A stretch of DNA of 33,820 bases from Acidobacteriota bacterium (GTDB lineage: Bacteria; Acidobacteriota; Vicinamibacteria; Vicinamibacterales; UBA2999), in the NCBI GenBank assembly GCA_016190945.1, contig JACPPO010000023.1, positions 1 through 33,820 of the forward strand, read 5' to 3'. The position numbers and the translations under genes are program-made. How positions within the stretch are numbered: position 1 is the stretch's first letter; each line of letters starts with the position of its first letter. Of the stretch, positions 16,737 through 27,263 are shown one piece after another. The notes beneath the pieces are model-generated. The model searched no databases. It was not told where the DNA came from and was given only the letters and a program-made list of their open reading frames with translations.

Positions 16737-17600
16737 TCAGGCGAGGGCGCCGACGCGTTCGAGGATGGCGTTGAGCGTGGACGAGGCGCGCAGCAGCGGC
16801 AGGTTGCTGATGTAGAAATGCCGGGCCCCGACGTCCATCATCGCGCGGAGGGTTCGCGCGCAGATGTCGATCGGCGTGGCACCTGCCGCGAACTCCGCGG
16901 CCAGTGATTCGGCGGGTACGGGCAGGAAACGGCTCAACTGGTCGAGGGTTTCGGCGTTCGCGCTGCGGTAATAGAACACGCCGAACATCCCCGGCAGGCG
17001 ATCCAACCCGCGCCGACGAGCCTCGTCGACGAATCGTGCCACGGGCGCGACGTTGAGGTGGCTGACGATCTGGGTGAGATAGAACTCGGCGGTGAACCGG
17101 TCGTCGGCAAGATAAGCGACTTGCTGCACCGGGTCCGCGTGGGGATTGGTCCAGCCGCCCAGCGTCAGCCGCGGTTCACGCGCCTTGATCTCACGACGAA
17201 GGTGCCACGCGTGGTCGACGCATCGAGGCCGCCCAAGGCTTCGGTCGCCGCCGAGCACCACGAGCGCGGGAAACCCCTGTTGCCACGTCTGCTCCGCGTA
17301 GCTGAGACAGAAATCGAGGGAATGCTTCGTCGTCAGGAACGGGACGACCCGATCGCGGGACACGTCGCGTCCGAGATTCGTCACCAGGTGGCGAAGGTTG
17401 TTCTCCTCCTGCGTTCCGATCGCGCTGTCGGTCAGGAACACCGCCACATCCTGCCGGGTCAGCGTGCGGACCGCGTGGTACATATCGATCCAGGCGTCCA
17501 TTCCCTCGAGCGAGCCGAGCTCCGCCCGCGGCGGCCGAAGCTCCGCCGCGACCACGGTGCCGCCGGAGTGAAGCGAGTCCAGAAACGACACCGCCGTCAC
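16737..17600 (-). CDS. Methylenetetrahydrofolate reductase-like protein
   Basis: The 287-residue protein has the length and order of motifs of the FAD-binding MTHFR barrel, which reduces 5,10-methylene- to 5-methyl-tetrahydrofolate. E20 in AAELRPPRA fits the family Glu (FEFFPP), and D119 in LVVLGGDRS fits the family Asp that contacts folate. The barrel strands around FLTDSAIGTQEENNLRHL, RVVPFLTTKHSLDF and FGVFYY are divergent, so FAD and NADH binding are less certain than for a typical MetF. The GTG start at 17600 overlaps the S9 peptidase stop (GTGA), implying translational coupling with an unrelated upstream gene. It may be the main MTHFR or a paralogue with another one-carbon substrate. 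Confidence 0.7.
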   Translation of the reverse strand: MTAVSFLDSLHSGGTVVAAELRPPRAELGSLEGMDAWIDMYHAVRTLTRQDVAVFLTDSAIGTQEENNLRHLVTNLGRDVSRDRVVPFLTTKHSLDFCLSYAEQTWQQGFPALVVLGGDRSLGRPRCVDHAWHLRREIKAREPRLTLGGWTNPHADPVQQVAYLADDRFTAEFYLTQIVSHLNVAPVARFVDEARRRGLDRLPGMFGVFYYRSANAETLDQLSRFLPVPAESLAAEFAAGATPIDICARTLRAMMDVGARHFYISNLPLLRASSTLNAILERVGALA

Positions 17601-19849
17601 CGGGACGCACTGCTGGAGCCGAGCGGCGGCGGGCTGCCGCCCACGGCGCGCATGATGAAATCGAACATCAGCTGGCGGAGGTGTTTGTTCAACCGAGGGT
17701 CGGTCACCCCATGGCGCTGCCTGGGATAGATCATCATCTCGAACGACTTTCCCGCGCGCTGCAGCTCGTAGACGAACTGCTCGGAGTTCTGCCGGTGCAC
17801 GTTGTCGTCAATGCCTGAGTGGATGAGCAGCATCCGGCCGTGCAGCTTGGCGGCCGCAAACCGCGGGGCCGTCTTGCGGTATCCCTCGGGATTGTTCCGC
17901 GGCGTCTTCATGTACCGCTCGGTGTACACCGTGTCGTAGTTCCTCCAGTCGATCACCGGCGCGCCGACAATGCCGGCCGCCCAGCTCGTACTGTGCGTCA
18001 GCGCGTAGGCCGTCATGAATCCGCCGTAGCTCCATCCGTGGAGCGCGATGCGTGAGGCATCGACGAACGGCTGCTGCGTGAGCCACGTGATCCCGTCCTC
18101 GAGGTCCCGCAGCTCAAGCTCTCCGAGGTTGCCGTAAATCGGCCATTGGGCTTCCGCGCCTTTTCCGCCGGCGCTCCGGTTGTCGAGCACCCAGACGATT
18201 ACCCCGTGCTGGGCGAGGAGCTGGTGGTACAGGTACGTCGACCCGCCCCACTGGTTGCGCACGTACGCCATGGTGGGTCCGGCATACGTGAGCTGATAGA
18301 CGGGATAGCGTCGCGTGGGACTAAAGTCCGGCGGCTTGATCATCATCGCGTCCATCACGAAGCCGTCACGCGCTCTGACCTCGATGAATTCCGGCTTCGA
18401 CAGGCGATACTCGGCAAGCGACGGGACCGGGTTCGCGTCGATGGTGCGGATCTCGGCGCCGTCTGCGCGATGCAGGCGCGCCTGCGTGGGGGTCGTGACA
18501 TCACTCCACACGTCGAGGTACTGCGAGAACGACGGATTGAAGACCGCGCGATGCGTCCCCTCGGTGCGCGACAGGCGCGTCAACTCGGTGCCGTCGAGAC
18601 CGATGCGATAGATGTCGGTGTCGATGTGTCTTCGCGCACCCGCGTCGAAATACAACACGCCCCGCGCCTCGTCGACGCCGTAGAGCGTCCGAACCTCCCA
18701 GCGCCCGTCAGTCACCGCGCGAATGAGCGTGCCATCCGCGCGGTAGTGGTAGAGGTGCTTGAAGCCGCTGCGCTCGCTGAACCACAGGAAGGAGCCGTTC
18801 CTGAGCCAGACCGGACTGCCGCTGACGTTGACCCACGCCTTGGTCGTCTCGCGGAACAGCGTCCGCGACCGTCCAGACGAGGCCTCGGCCAGGTTCAGGT
18901 CCAGCCACGTCTGCTCGCGATCCTGCACCTGATACGCCACGCTCGCCGCGTCGGACGCCCAGTCGACGTCGACGATGAGGAACTCGGAGGAGGAGTAATC
19001 GTCAAGGTCGACCCAGAGCGGCGCGCCGCCGCCGACGCGCGCGATGCCGAGCTTCGCGAGAGGATTCGGATCTCCCGCTTTAGGGTAATCGGTGACCTCG
19101 ACGTTCGGTCGATACGGAATGTCATCGACCACCGTGTACTCGGGCACGAGACGCTCGTCCAGTTGCAGAAACGCGACGCGGGTCGAATCAGGGCTCCACC
19201 AGTAGCCGCGGAACCTGCCGCGCCCGTAGATCTCTTCCTGATACAGCCAATCGAGCTTGCCGTTGAGAAGCTCCGGGGCACCGTCAGTCGTCAGCGCCAC
19301 CTCCTGCTGCGTGCCGACATCGACGACATGGAGGTTGTTGCCGCGCACGAAGGCAACCAGGCGGTTATTTGGGCTGAAGGTCGCTTCCTCTTCCGTACCT
19401 GGAACTGATGTCAGGCGGGTCGCGACGTTCGAGGCGAAATCGTAAAAATACAGATCATCGTCGATGGTGACGAGCGTTCCGGTGCGTGATGGGTTGAGGA
19501 TCAGATCGTTCGCCCGGGCACGTTCCGACGCTTCTTCCCGCGTGACGTCGGCCGTCGCCGCAAGCGCGGCCTCCATGCGGGACGGATCGAACAGGACGGA
19601 CGAGCGACCGGACGCGGCGTCGACCTTCAGCCATTCAACGCCCCGCCCTGTCCTTCGTGTCTGCAGATAGCCCGTATCGTCGATCCAGCGAAGATTGGTC
19701 GCAGGGGAGCCACTGAAGTCCACGCGCCGCTCCGGATCGTAGATCGCGTCGATCGTGAGCGTGCGCGGCGGTGCCTGGGCCGGCGTGGTCACGGCGAACG
19801 CCACGGCGCCCAGACACAGGCACGCGGAGAGGCGAAAAGCTGGAACCAT
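17597..19849 (-). CDS. Secreted S9 family peptidase, dipeptidyl peptidase IV-like
   Basis: The 750-residue serine peptidase has a signal peptide (about 1-26), an eight-bladed propeller region (about 40-470) and a C-terminal alpha/beta hydrolase domain. The nucleophile is S607 in GWSYGGFMTAY, the acid lies in GIDDNVH (D681 or D682) and the base is H713 in RQRHGV. The Glu pair that anchors the free N-terminus in DPP-IV is present as E205-E206 in DWLYQEEIYG, so the enzyme probably removes N-terminal dipeptides, often X-Pro. It would work in the periplasm and, with the M1 peptidase, points to peptide feeding. The start is supported by a TAATCT hexamer 6 nt upstream. The MTHFR-like gene is coupled at the 3' end. 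Confidence 0.92.
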   Translation of the reverse strand: MVPAFRLSACLCLGAVAFAVTTPAQAPPRTLTIDAIYDPERRVDFSGSPATNLRWIDDTGYLQTRRTGRGVEWLKVDAASGRSSVLFDPSRMEAALAATADVTREEASERARANDLILNPSRTGTLVTIDDDLYFYDFASNVATRLTSVPGTEEEATFSPNNRLVAFVRGNNLHVVDVGTQQEVALTTDGAPELLNGKLDWLYQEEIYGRGRFRGYWWSPDSTRVAFLQLDERLVPEYTVVDDIPYRPNVEVTDYPKAGDPNPLAKLGIARVGGGAPLWVDLDDYSSSEFLIVDVDWASDAASVAYQVQDREQTWLDLNLAEASSGRSRTLFRETTKAWVNVSGSPVWLRNGSFLWFSERSGFKHLYHYRADGTLIRAVTDGRWEVRTLYGVDEARGVLYFDAGARRHIDTDIYRIGLDGTELTRLSRTEGTHRAVFNPSFSQYLDVWSDVTTPTQARLHRADGAEIRTIDANPVPSLAEYRLSKPEFIEVRARDGFVMDAMMIKPPDFSPTRRYPVYQLTYAGPTMAYVRNQWGGSTYLYHQLLAQHGVIVWVLDNRSAGGKGAEAQWPIYGNLGELELRDLEDGITWLTQQPFVDASRIALHGWSYGGFMTAYALTHSTSWAAGIVGAPVIDWRNYDTVYTERYMKTPRNNPEGYRKTAPRFAAAKLHGRMLLIHSGIDDNVHRQNSEQFVYELQRAGKSFEMMIYPRQRHGVTDPRLNKHLRQLMFDFIMRAVGGSPPPLGSSSASR

Positions 19850-19855
19850 AGCGAC

Positions 19856-19891
19856 AGATTAGCAGATCGGATGTCGTCGGTCTGATATCGT
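19856..19891. promoter_or_regulatory. Divergent leaderless promoters between the S9 peptidase and beta-CASP genes
   Basis: Only 48 bp separate the two start codons. TAATCT on the minus strand (19861-19856) ends 6 nt before the peptidase ATG, and TATCGT on the plus strand (19886-19891, preceded by TGA) ends 6 nt before the GTG at 19898. Both transcripts would start at their initiation codons. No -35 boxes are obvious. Confidence 0.5.
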
Positions 19892-19897
19892 GACCGC

Positions 19898-21274
19898 GTG
19901 GCTCAACTGACATTTCTGGGCGCGGCGCGCACCGTGACCGGCTCCAAGTACCTCTTTGAACATGCGGGACAGCGCGTGCTCTTCGACTGTGGATTGTTCC
20001 AGGGGCTGAAGGCGTTGCGCCTTCGGAACTGGGACGATTTTCCGGTACGTCCCGACTCGATCGATGCTGTCGTCCTGACGCACGCGCATCTCGATCACGT
20101 GGGCTACCTTCCGCGCCTCGTGGCGCAGGGATACCAGGGGCGAATCTTCTGCACCGGCGGTACTGCCGACCTGTGCCGGCTGGTGCTGCCGGATGCCGGC
20201 CGCATTCAGGAAGAAGACGCGCGTCAGGCTAACAAGCACGGTTACTCGAAACACCACCCGGCGCTGCCGCTGTACAGCGAGGCAGACGCGCTGCGCGTCC
20301 TCACGCAGCTGCAGCCGCTTGGATACCACCGACCGTTCGAGGTGGCGCCGGCCGTCACGGTCGAGTTCGTGCCGGCCGGGCATCTGCTGGGCTCTGCCTA
20401 TGTGTTGGCCCGCCTCAGCGGCGCGGGGACGATCCTGTTTGGCGGCGACCTGGGCCGCTACCGACGTCCGGTGCTCCGCGATCCCGCCGACGCGGTCGAC
20501 GCGGACGTGGTGCTGGTCGAATCGACCTACGGCGATCGCGATCACGCAGCGGACGAGGGCGGGCAGGCGCTTGCGGAGGTCATTCGCGACACGGTGCGAC
20601 GCGGCGGCAAAGTGATCATTCCCTCGTTTGCCGTCGGCCGCGTCGAGGAGCTGTTGTACTGGGTGCGGCGGCTCGAGCAGGAGCGGCAGATTCCGGTGGT
20701 GCCGGTGTACGTCGATAGCCCCATGGCGACCGAGGCCCTGCGGTTCTATACGGCGCGGGTGTCCGAACTGGATCCGGACATGCGGCCCGCGCAGAAGGGC
20801 GTGTCGGTATTCGGGTCGGTGCGGTTTCAGACGATCGCCTCGCCGCAGCAGTCGAAGGCGCTGACGGCGTCACGGCAAAGCGCGATCATCATCTCGTCGA
20901 GCGGGATGGCCACGGGCGGTCGCGTGCTGCACCACATGGCGGCGGGACTCCCGGACCCGAAGAATACGGTGCTGTTTGTCGGATATCAGGCCGCCGGGAC
21001 CCGGGGGCGTCTGCTGGTTGACGGGGCCGGGGATGTCAGGATTCACGGTCGCCAGATTCCGGTCGCCGCGCGGGTCGTCAAGATCGACTCAATCTCCGCG
21101 CATGCCGACCGCGGAGAGATCCTCCATTGGCTCGGGACGCTTCCCCGACGCCCTGGACGGCTGTGCCTCGTGCACGGCGAGCCGTCGCCGATGGACGCCC
21201 TCAAGGCGCTGGTCAAGGACCGGCTCGGTTGGGACGCGCAGACGCCCGCGCACGCGGAGCGGATCGACGTCTAG
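19898..21274 (+). CDS. Beta-CASP metallo-beta-lactamase-fold ribonuclease (CPSF-like)
   Basis: The 458-residue protein belongs to the MBL/beta-CASP family of RNA-processing nucleases (bacterial homologues of CPSF73 and YSH1). The zinc-binding motif is H62-H64-D66-H67 in THAHLDHVGY, then PAGHLLGSAY, the GGDLGR aspartate, and the CASP motifs ESTYGDRDH (A), VIIPSFAVGRVEELLY (B) and ISAHADRGE (C). The region SSSGMATGGRVLHHM is also typical. It would cut or trim RNA in the cytoplasm. RNase J is a relative, but the short C-terminus and the GAARTVTGSKYL start favour the CPSF-like branch. GTG is the start, placed 6 nt after a -10-like hexamer. The gene stands alone between the S9 peptidase and an aminotransferase. 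Confidence 0.9.
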   Translation: MAQLTFLGAARTVTGSKYLFEHAGQRVLFDCGLFQGLKALRLRNWDDFPVRPDSIDAVVLTHAHLDHVGYLPRLVAQGYQGRIFCTGGTADLCRLVLPDAGRIQEEDARQANKHGYSKHHPALPLYSEADALRVLTQLQPLGYHRPFEVAPAVTVEFVPAGHLLGSAYVLARLSGAGTILFGGDLGRYRRPVLRDPADAVDADVVLVESTYGDRDHAADEGGQALAEVIRDTVRRGGKVIIPSFAVGRVEELLYWVRRLEQERQIPVVPVYVDSPMATEALRFYTARVSELDPDMRPAQKGVSVFGSVRFQTIASPQQSKALTASRQSAIIISSSGMATGGRVLHHMAAGLPDPKNTVLFVGYQAAGTRGRLLVDGAGDVRIHGRQIPVAARVVKIDSISAHADRGEILHWLGTLPRRPGRLCLVHGEPSPMDALKALVKDRLGWDAQTPAHAERIDV

Positions 21275-21286
21275 TTGGCGGTCGGG

Positions 21287-21346
21287 TAGCCGGTAGTGGA
21301 TAGCAAATTCGTTTCGCACAGCTACCGGCTACCAGCTACCGGCTAG
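21287..21346. repeat. Inverted/tandem repeat built on CTACCGGCTA
   Basis: TAGCCGGTAG at 21287-21296 is the reverse complement of CTACCGGCTA, which occurs twice in direct orientation at 21322-21331 and 21336-21345, separated by CCAG. Either copy can pair with the first to form a 10-bp stem. The element fills most of the 93-bp gap after the beta-CASP gene and may be one copy of a dispersed family. Confidence 0.6.
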
Positions 21347-21367
21347 TCTTCGTGGCATCATCGGCGT

Positions 21368-22528
21368 GTGTTCTCACGCCGCCTGCCGCCGCACGCCGAG
21401 CTGAACGCCCTATCGCAAGCGGTCGACGCGCTTCGGGCCGAGGGCGCGCAGGTTGCCGATCTCACCGAATCGAATCCGACGCGGGCGGCCATTCCGTATC
21501 CGGCCGGCCTGCTCGCGTCGCTTGCCGACGCCGAGGCGCTGCACTACGAACCGCATCCGTTCGGGCTTTTGTCGGCTCGTGGCGCCGTGGCCGAGGATCA
21601 GAGCCGGCGCGGGGTCCGCGTTGATCCGGCGCACGTCGTCCTGACCGCCAGCACCAGTGAGGCGTACAGCTGGCTGTTCAAACTTCTGTGCAACCCGGGC
21701 GAAGCCGTCCTCGTTCCGCGGCCAAGTTATCCCCTGTTCGAGCACCTGACCGCGCTCGAAGGTATCCGGGCGCACCCGTACGCGCTGGAATACCACGGTC
21801 GGTGGGCGATCGACGTCGATTCGATCGCGGCGGCGCCGCAAGACGTCCGTGCGGTGCTGGTGGTGTCGCCAAATAATCCCACCGGCTCGTACCTCAACGA
21901 GGAGGAGCTCCAGCGCATCTCGAATCTCTGCCGGGAGCGGCGATGGGCGCTCGTCGCAGACGAGGTGTTTGCGGATTATCCGCTTGAGGCCGAGCACCCG
22001 TTGACCGACATTGCCGCGCGCAGCGAAGTACTCTCGTTCACCCTCGCGGGGCTGTCGAAGGCCGTCGGCCTGCCGCAGCTGAAGCTCGGATGGTGTATCG
22101 CCGGAGGGCCCGCGCCGGAGCGGGACGCCGCGCTCGCCGCGCTTGAAGTCATTGCGGACAGCTACCTGTCGGTTGGGACGCCGGTGCAGGTCGCGGCGCC
22201 GCGGTTGCTGCAGGCGGGTGCATCGATTCGTGCCGCGATTCAGGAACGGATACGGCGCAACCTCACCACGCTGCGTGCGGCGGTCCGCCGCTATCCGGCG
22301 TGCGACGTCCTCCGGGCAGAGGGCGGATGGTCGGCGGTGGCGCGCGTGCCCGCCACGCGGAGCGAGGAGCAGCTGGCACTCCATCTTCTCCGCACGGAGC
22401 GAATTCTGGCCCATCCCGGGTATTTTTTTGACTTTTCGCGTGAAGCCTACCTCGTGCTCAGCCTCCTCCCGCCGGGCGATCTGTTCGACGATGCGGTTGC
22501 GCGCCTGCTCCGAGTTGTGAATTCCTGA
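21368..22528 (+). CDS. Class I PLP-dependent aminotransferase
   Basis: The 386-residue fold-type I enzyme has the full PLP site: the early ADLTESNPTRAAIPYP loop, STSEAYSWLFKLL, N169-N170 in SPNNPTGSYL, D198 in LVADEVFADYP, and K231 in AGLSKAVGLPQLKLGW. The N-terminal ESNPTR motif differs from AlaA-type enzymes and resembles a bacterial group often annotated only as pyridoxal phosphate-dependent aminotransferase. The substrate is unknown. GTG at 21368 begins the domain without an extension. It is only distantly similar to the aminotransferase at 12724-13947. malQ starts 8 bp downstream, so the two are likely in one transcript. Confidence 0.86.
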   Translation: MFSRRLPPHAELNALSQAVDALRAEGAQVADLTESNPTRAAIPYPAGLLASLADAEALHYEPHPFGLLSARGAVAEDQSRRGVRVDPAHVVLTASTSEAYSWLFKLLCNPGEAVLVPRPSYPLFEHLTALEGIRAHPYALEYHGRWAIDVDSIAAAPQDVRAVLVVSPNNPTGSYLNEEELQRISNLCRERRWALVADEVFADYPLEAEHPLTDIAARSEVLSFTLAGLSKAVGLPQLKLGWCIAGGPAPERDAALAALEVIADSYLSVGTPVQVAAPRLLQAGASIRAAIQERIRRNLTTLRAAVRRYPACDVLRAEGGWSAVARVPATRSEEQLALHLLRTERILAHPGYFFDFSREAYLVLSLLPPGDLFDDAVARLLRVVNS

Positions 22529-24142
22529 CGGCATCAATGGCTGCTCCCGGCACTCGCCTTGCACCCTCGGCGGGCGGGTCTTCCATGACGTCGTCGCCAG
22601 AATCCCGCCGCGCGGGCGTACTTGTCCCACTGTTTTCGATTCCCTCGTCGCGCAGCTGGGGAATCGGCGATATCGGTGACGTCGGCGCGATGACGCGCTG
22701 GCTGGAGACCGCGGGTCTCCGCCTCCTTCAGCTGCTGCCGATCAACGAAATGCCGCCGAGCCAAACCTCGCCGTATTCGGCGCTGAGCGCGATGGCGATC
22801 GATCCGCAGTTCATCGCCGTGGGTCTTATGGAGGACTTCGCGGCGCTCGGAGGCGAGGAGCAGCTCGAGGCCGGGCTTCGCGCCCGGCTCGACCAGCTCC
22901 GCGCCACACCGATCATCGACTACGTGAACGTGCGCGATTTGAAGCAGATCGCCCTCCGCCGATCGTTCGCGCGATTTCGCGAGAGCGAGTGGGACAAAAA
23001 TACGCGACGTGCCGCGGCGCTCCGCGCCTACATTGACAAACAGGCATGGTGGCTCGACGAATACGCGCTGTTTCGCGCGCTCCATGCGAGCGAGGATGAG
23101 CGGCCGTGGCTCGACTGGCCCGCGCCCCTTCGCGGACGGGACCCGACCGCGCTCAGACAGGCGCGGCTCGAGCTCGCCGACGACATCCTGTACCGCCAGT
23201 ACCTGCAGTGGGTCGCCAACGATCAGTGGGCGGCGGCGCGCAAAGCCTCGAGCGGCGTCGCGCTGTTCGGGGACTTGCCATTCATGGTGAGCGGGGACAG
23301 CGCCGACGTCTGGGCGTGGCAGGACGAGTTCCGCCTCGACGCGTCAATCGGCGTGCCACCGGATGCCTTCAGCGAGACAGGGCAGAACTGGGGCCTTCCG
23401 GTGTATCGCTGGGATGTCGTGGCCGACCGCAACTTCGACTGGCTGCGGGAACGTGCGCGCCGCAACGCCGAACTTTTTGACGGCTACCGCGTCGACCATC
23501 TCGTGGGGTTTTATCGAACGTATTTCCGTCCCCATGACGGCAGCGAGGCGCAGTTCACGCCGCCCGACCAGCGGGCGCAGACCCGGCTGGGAGAACGCGT
23601 GCTCCAGATCCTGCGCGAGCCGGGCGCCGAGATCATCGCCGAGGATCTCGGGCTGGTGCCCGATTTTGTCCGCGAGTCCCTCGCGCGGCTGTCCGTCCCC
23701 GGCTACAAAGTGCTCCGGTGGGAGCGCCAGTGGGACGCCGAAGGACAGCCATTTACCGATCCGGTTGACTATCCTCCGCTGGCGGTCGCCACGTCAGGGA
23801 CGCACGACACGGAGCCGATGGTCCTCTGGTGGGAGGGGGCGCCGGCGGAGGAGAGAGAGGCGGTGCTCGCCATTCCCTCGATTCGGGCACGGCTCACCGA
23901 CGAGGAGCGCGCGCACGCGGTGGCGGCGCCTTGTCTCCCCGATCGGGCGCGGGATGCGCTGGTCGAGGCGCTGTACGCGTCTGGCGCCGACCTGCTGATT
24001 CTGCCGGTGCAGGACGTTTTTGGCTGGCGGGATCGCGTCAACCAGCCCGCCACGATTGGCGCGTCGAATTGGACGTGGCGACTGCCATGGCCGTCCGACC
24101 GACTGCCCGCCGAGCCTGAGGCGGTTGCCGCTGCCGCGCGCC

Positions 24143-25846
<1,704 letters not shown>

Positions 25847-25852
25847 CTCGTA

Positions 25853-25858
25853 ATTATT
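25853..25858 (-). promoter_or_regulatory. Candidate -10 element of glnS, leaderless
   Basis: AATAAT on the minus strand ends 6 nt before the glnS ATG, in a small AT-rich patch. The expected transcript start coincides with the start codon. Confidence 0.45.
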
Positions 25859-25895
25859 TCAGAAGGGGCCGGGGATTGGGGTGATCGGGTCCCCT

Positions 25896-27155
25896 TCAGG
25901 GAAGGTCCGGCTCTCCCGTCATGGCGCCGTCGGGCAGCCCCATCAGGTCAACCTGCTTCAGGACCCGCGGCACCGTATCGATCGGTTCGGCTGGCGGCAG
26001 TTCCTCCGTGGTCGTGACCTTGAGCTCCTTCAGGCGCCGTGCGCTGACAAGCACCCGCGATTCAAACGACCCCGCGGCTTCGTTGTACGCCTGGACCGCG
26101 CCGTCCAGCCGCTTGCGTACTTCGTCCAGGCGGTCGGCGAACGTGGCCAGCCGTTCGTAGAATTCCCTGCCGAGCCGCGCCACCTCGCGATAGTTCTCGG
26201 TCAGCGCTTCCTGCCGCCATGAGTGCGCCACCGTGGTCAGCAGCGCGATGAGCGTGATCGGGCTGGCCAGCAGCACGCGCTGCCGGAGGCCGTGCTCGAT
26301 GAGCCCCAGGTCGTGCTGCAACGCGGCGCCGAAGAGCGTCTCGCCCGGCAGGAACATCACGACCATCTCGGGCGAGTCGCCGAGCGGCTCCCAATAAGCT
26401 TTGGCTCCAAGCTTGTCCATGTGGTCCCGCACCTGCCGCGCGTGCGCCTGCAGCCGGGCGGTGCGCGTGTCCTCGTCCGGGGCGTCCTGCGCGTCAAGAA
26501 ACGCCTCGAGCGGCGTCTTGGCGTCGACCACAATGTGCTTCCCGCCAGGCAGGTGCACGATGAGGTCTGGGCGCAGCCGTCCGTTGTCGCCGCCGAGCGT
26601 CGGCTGCTCATCAAAGTCGCAGCGCTGCAACATGCCGGCGATCTCAACGACCCGCCGGAGCTGCATCTCTCCCCATCGCCCGCGGACGGCCGGGGTCCGC
26701 AGCGCGCGCGACAGTGTATTGGTGGTGGATCCCAGCGCCGCGACTTGTTCGGTGAGCCGGGCGTATGCCGAGACCCGGTCCCGCTCCGCTTCGGTTAGCC
26801 GCAGGTCCACCTTCCTGAGCGTCTCGGCGATCGGCTGCTGGAAGCCCGCAAACGAGGTCTTTGCGAGATCGAGGAACGCCGCGCGGTTGTCCTTCAGTGC
26901 TTCCGCAGCGAGTGACTGGAAGGTGTCGCGCAGCTTCTGGTCCGCTTTGTCGAGCAAGGCCTCGGTGGCGCCGAGCGCCTGCTTCTGGCGCGCGACTTCC
27001 TCGGTCAACCACTTGGTGTCCTGTTTCGAGGCGGCCAGCTCGGCGGCCAGCTGCGCGCGGGTTTCCGCAAGTTGCCGGCGCGTTCGCGATCTCGCAAACG
27101 CCGTGGCAATGGCGGCGGCGACAAGGGCCGCGATGGTGGGGACCAGCAGCTCCAT
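25896..27155 (-). CDS. rmuC: RmuC-family DNA recombination protein
   Basis: The 419-residue protein has a single N-terminal membrane helix (3-20), a long coiled coil (about 22-110) and the RmuC nuclease-like domain. GRWGEMQLRRVVE (from 159) is the family signature, and the putative restriction-endonuclease-like site is D197, D211 and K213 in RPDLIVHLPGGKHIVVDAKT. SPEMVVMFLPGETLF is also conserved. RmuC limits recombination between inverted repeats in E. coli; the biochemical activity is not well known. The ATG at 27155 is preferred because it starts directly at the membrane helix. The frame upstream to 27233 shows no conserved sequence. It is upstream of glnS on the same strand with a 49-bp gap. 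Confidence 0.9.
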   Translation of the reverse strand: MELLVPTIAALVAAAIATAFARSRTRRQLAETRAQLAAELAASKQDTKWLTEEVARQKQALGATEALLDKADQKLRDTFQSLAAEALKDNRAAFLDLAKTSFAGFQQPIAETLRKVDLRLTEAERDRVSAYARLTEQVAALGSTTNTLSRALRTPAVRGRWGEMQLRRVVEIAGMLQRCDFDEQPTLGGDNGRLRPDLIVHLPGGKHIVVDAKTPLEAFLDAQDAPDEDTRTARLQAHARQVRDHMDKLGAKAYWEPLGDSPEMVVMFLPGETLFGAALQHDLGLIEHGLRQRVLLASPITLIALLTTVAHSWRQEALTENYREVARLGREFYERLATFADRLDEVRKRLDGAVQAYNEAAGSFESRVLVSARRLKELKVTTTEELPPAEPIDTVPRVLKQVDLMGLPDGAMTGEPDLP

Positions 27156-27263
27156 GGCGTCTTGGATCGTAGCAGTGTAGCAGCTCCGCCCGCGCGCGCG
27201 GCATTTCAGATCCCCGCGCCGAGTTGATACCATCGGCTCACGGACGACGAGGGGGGGCGAATC

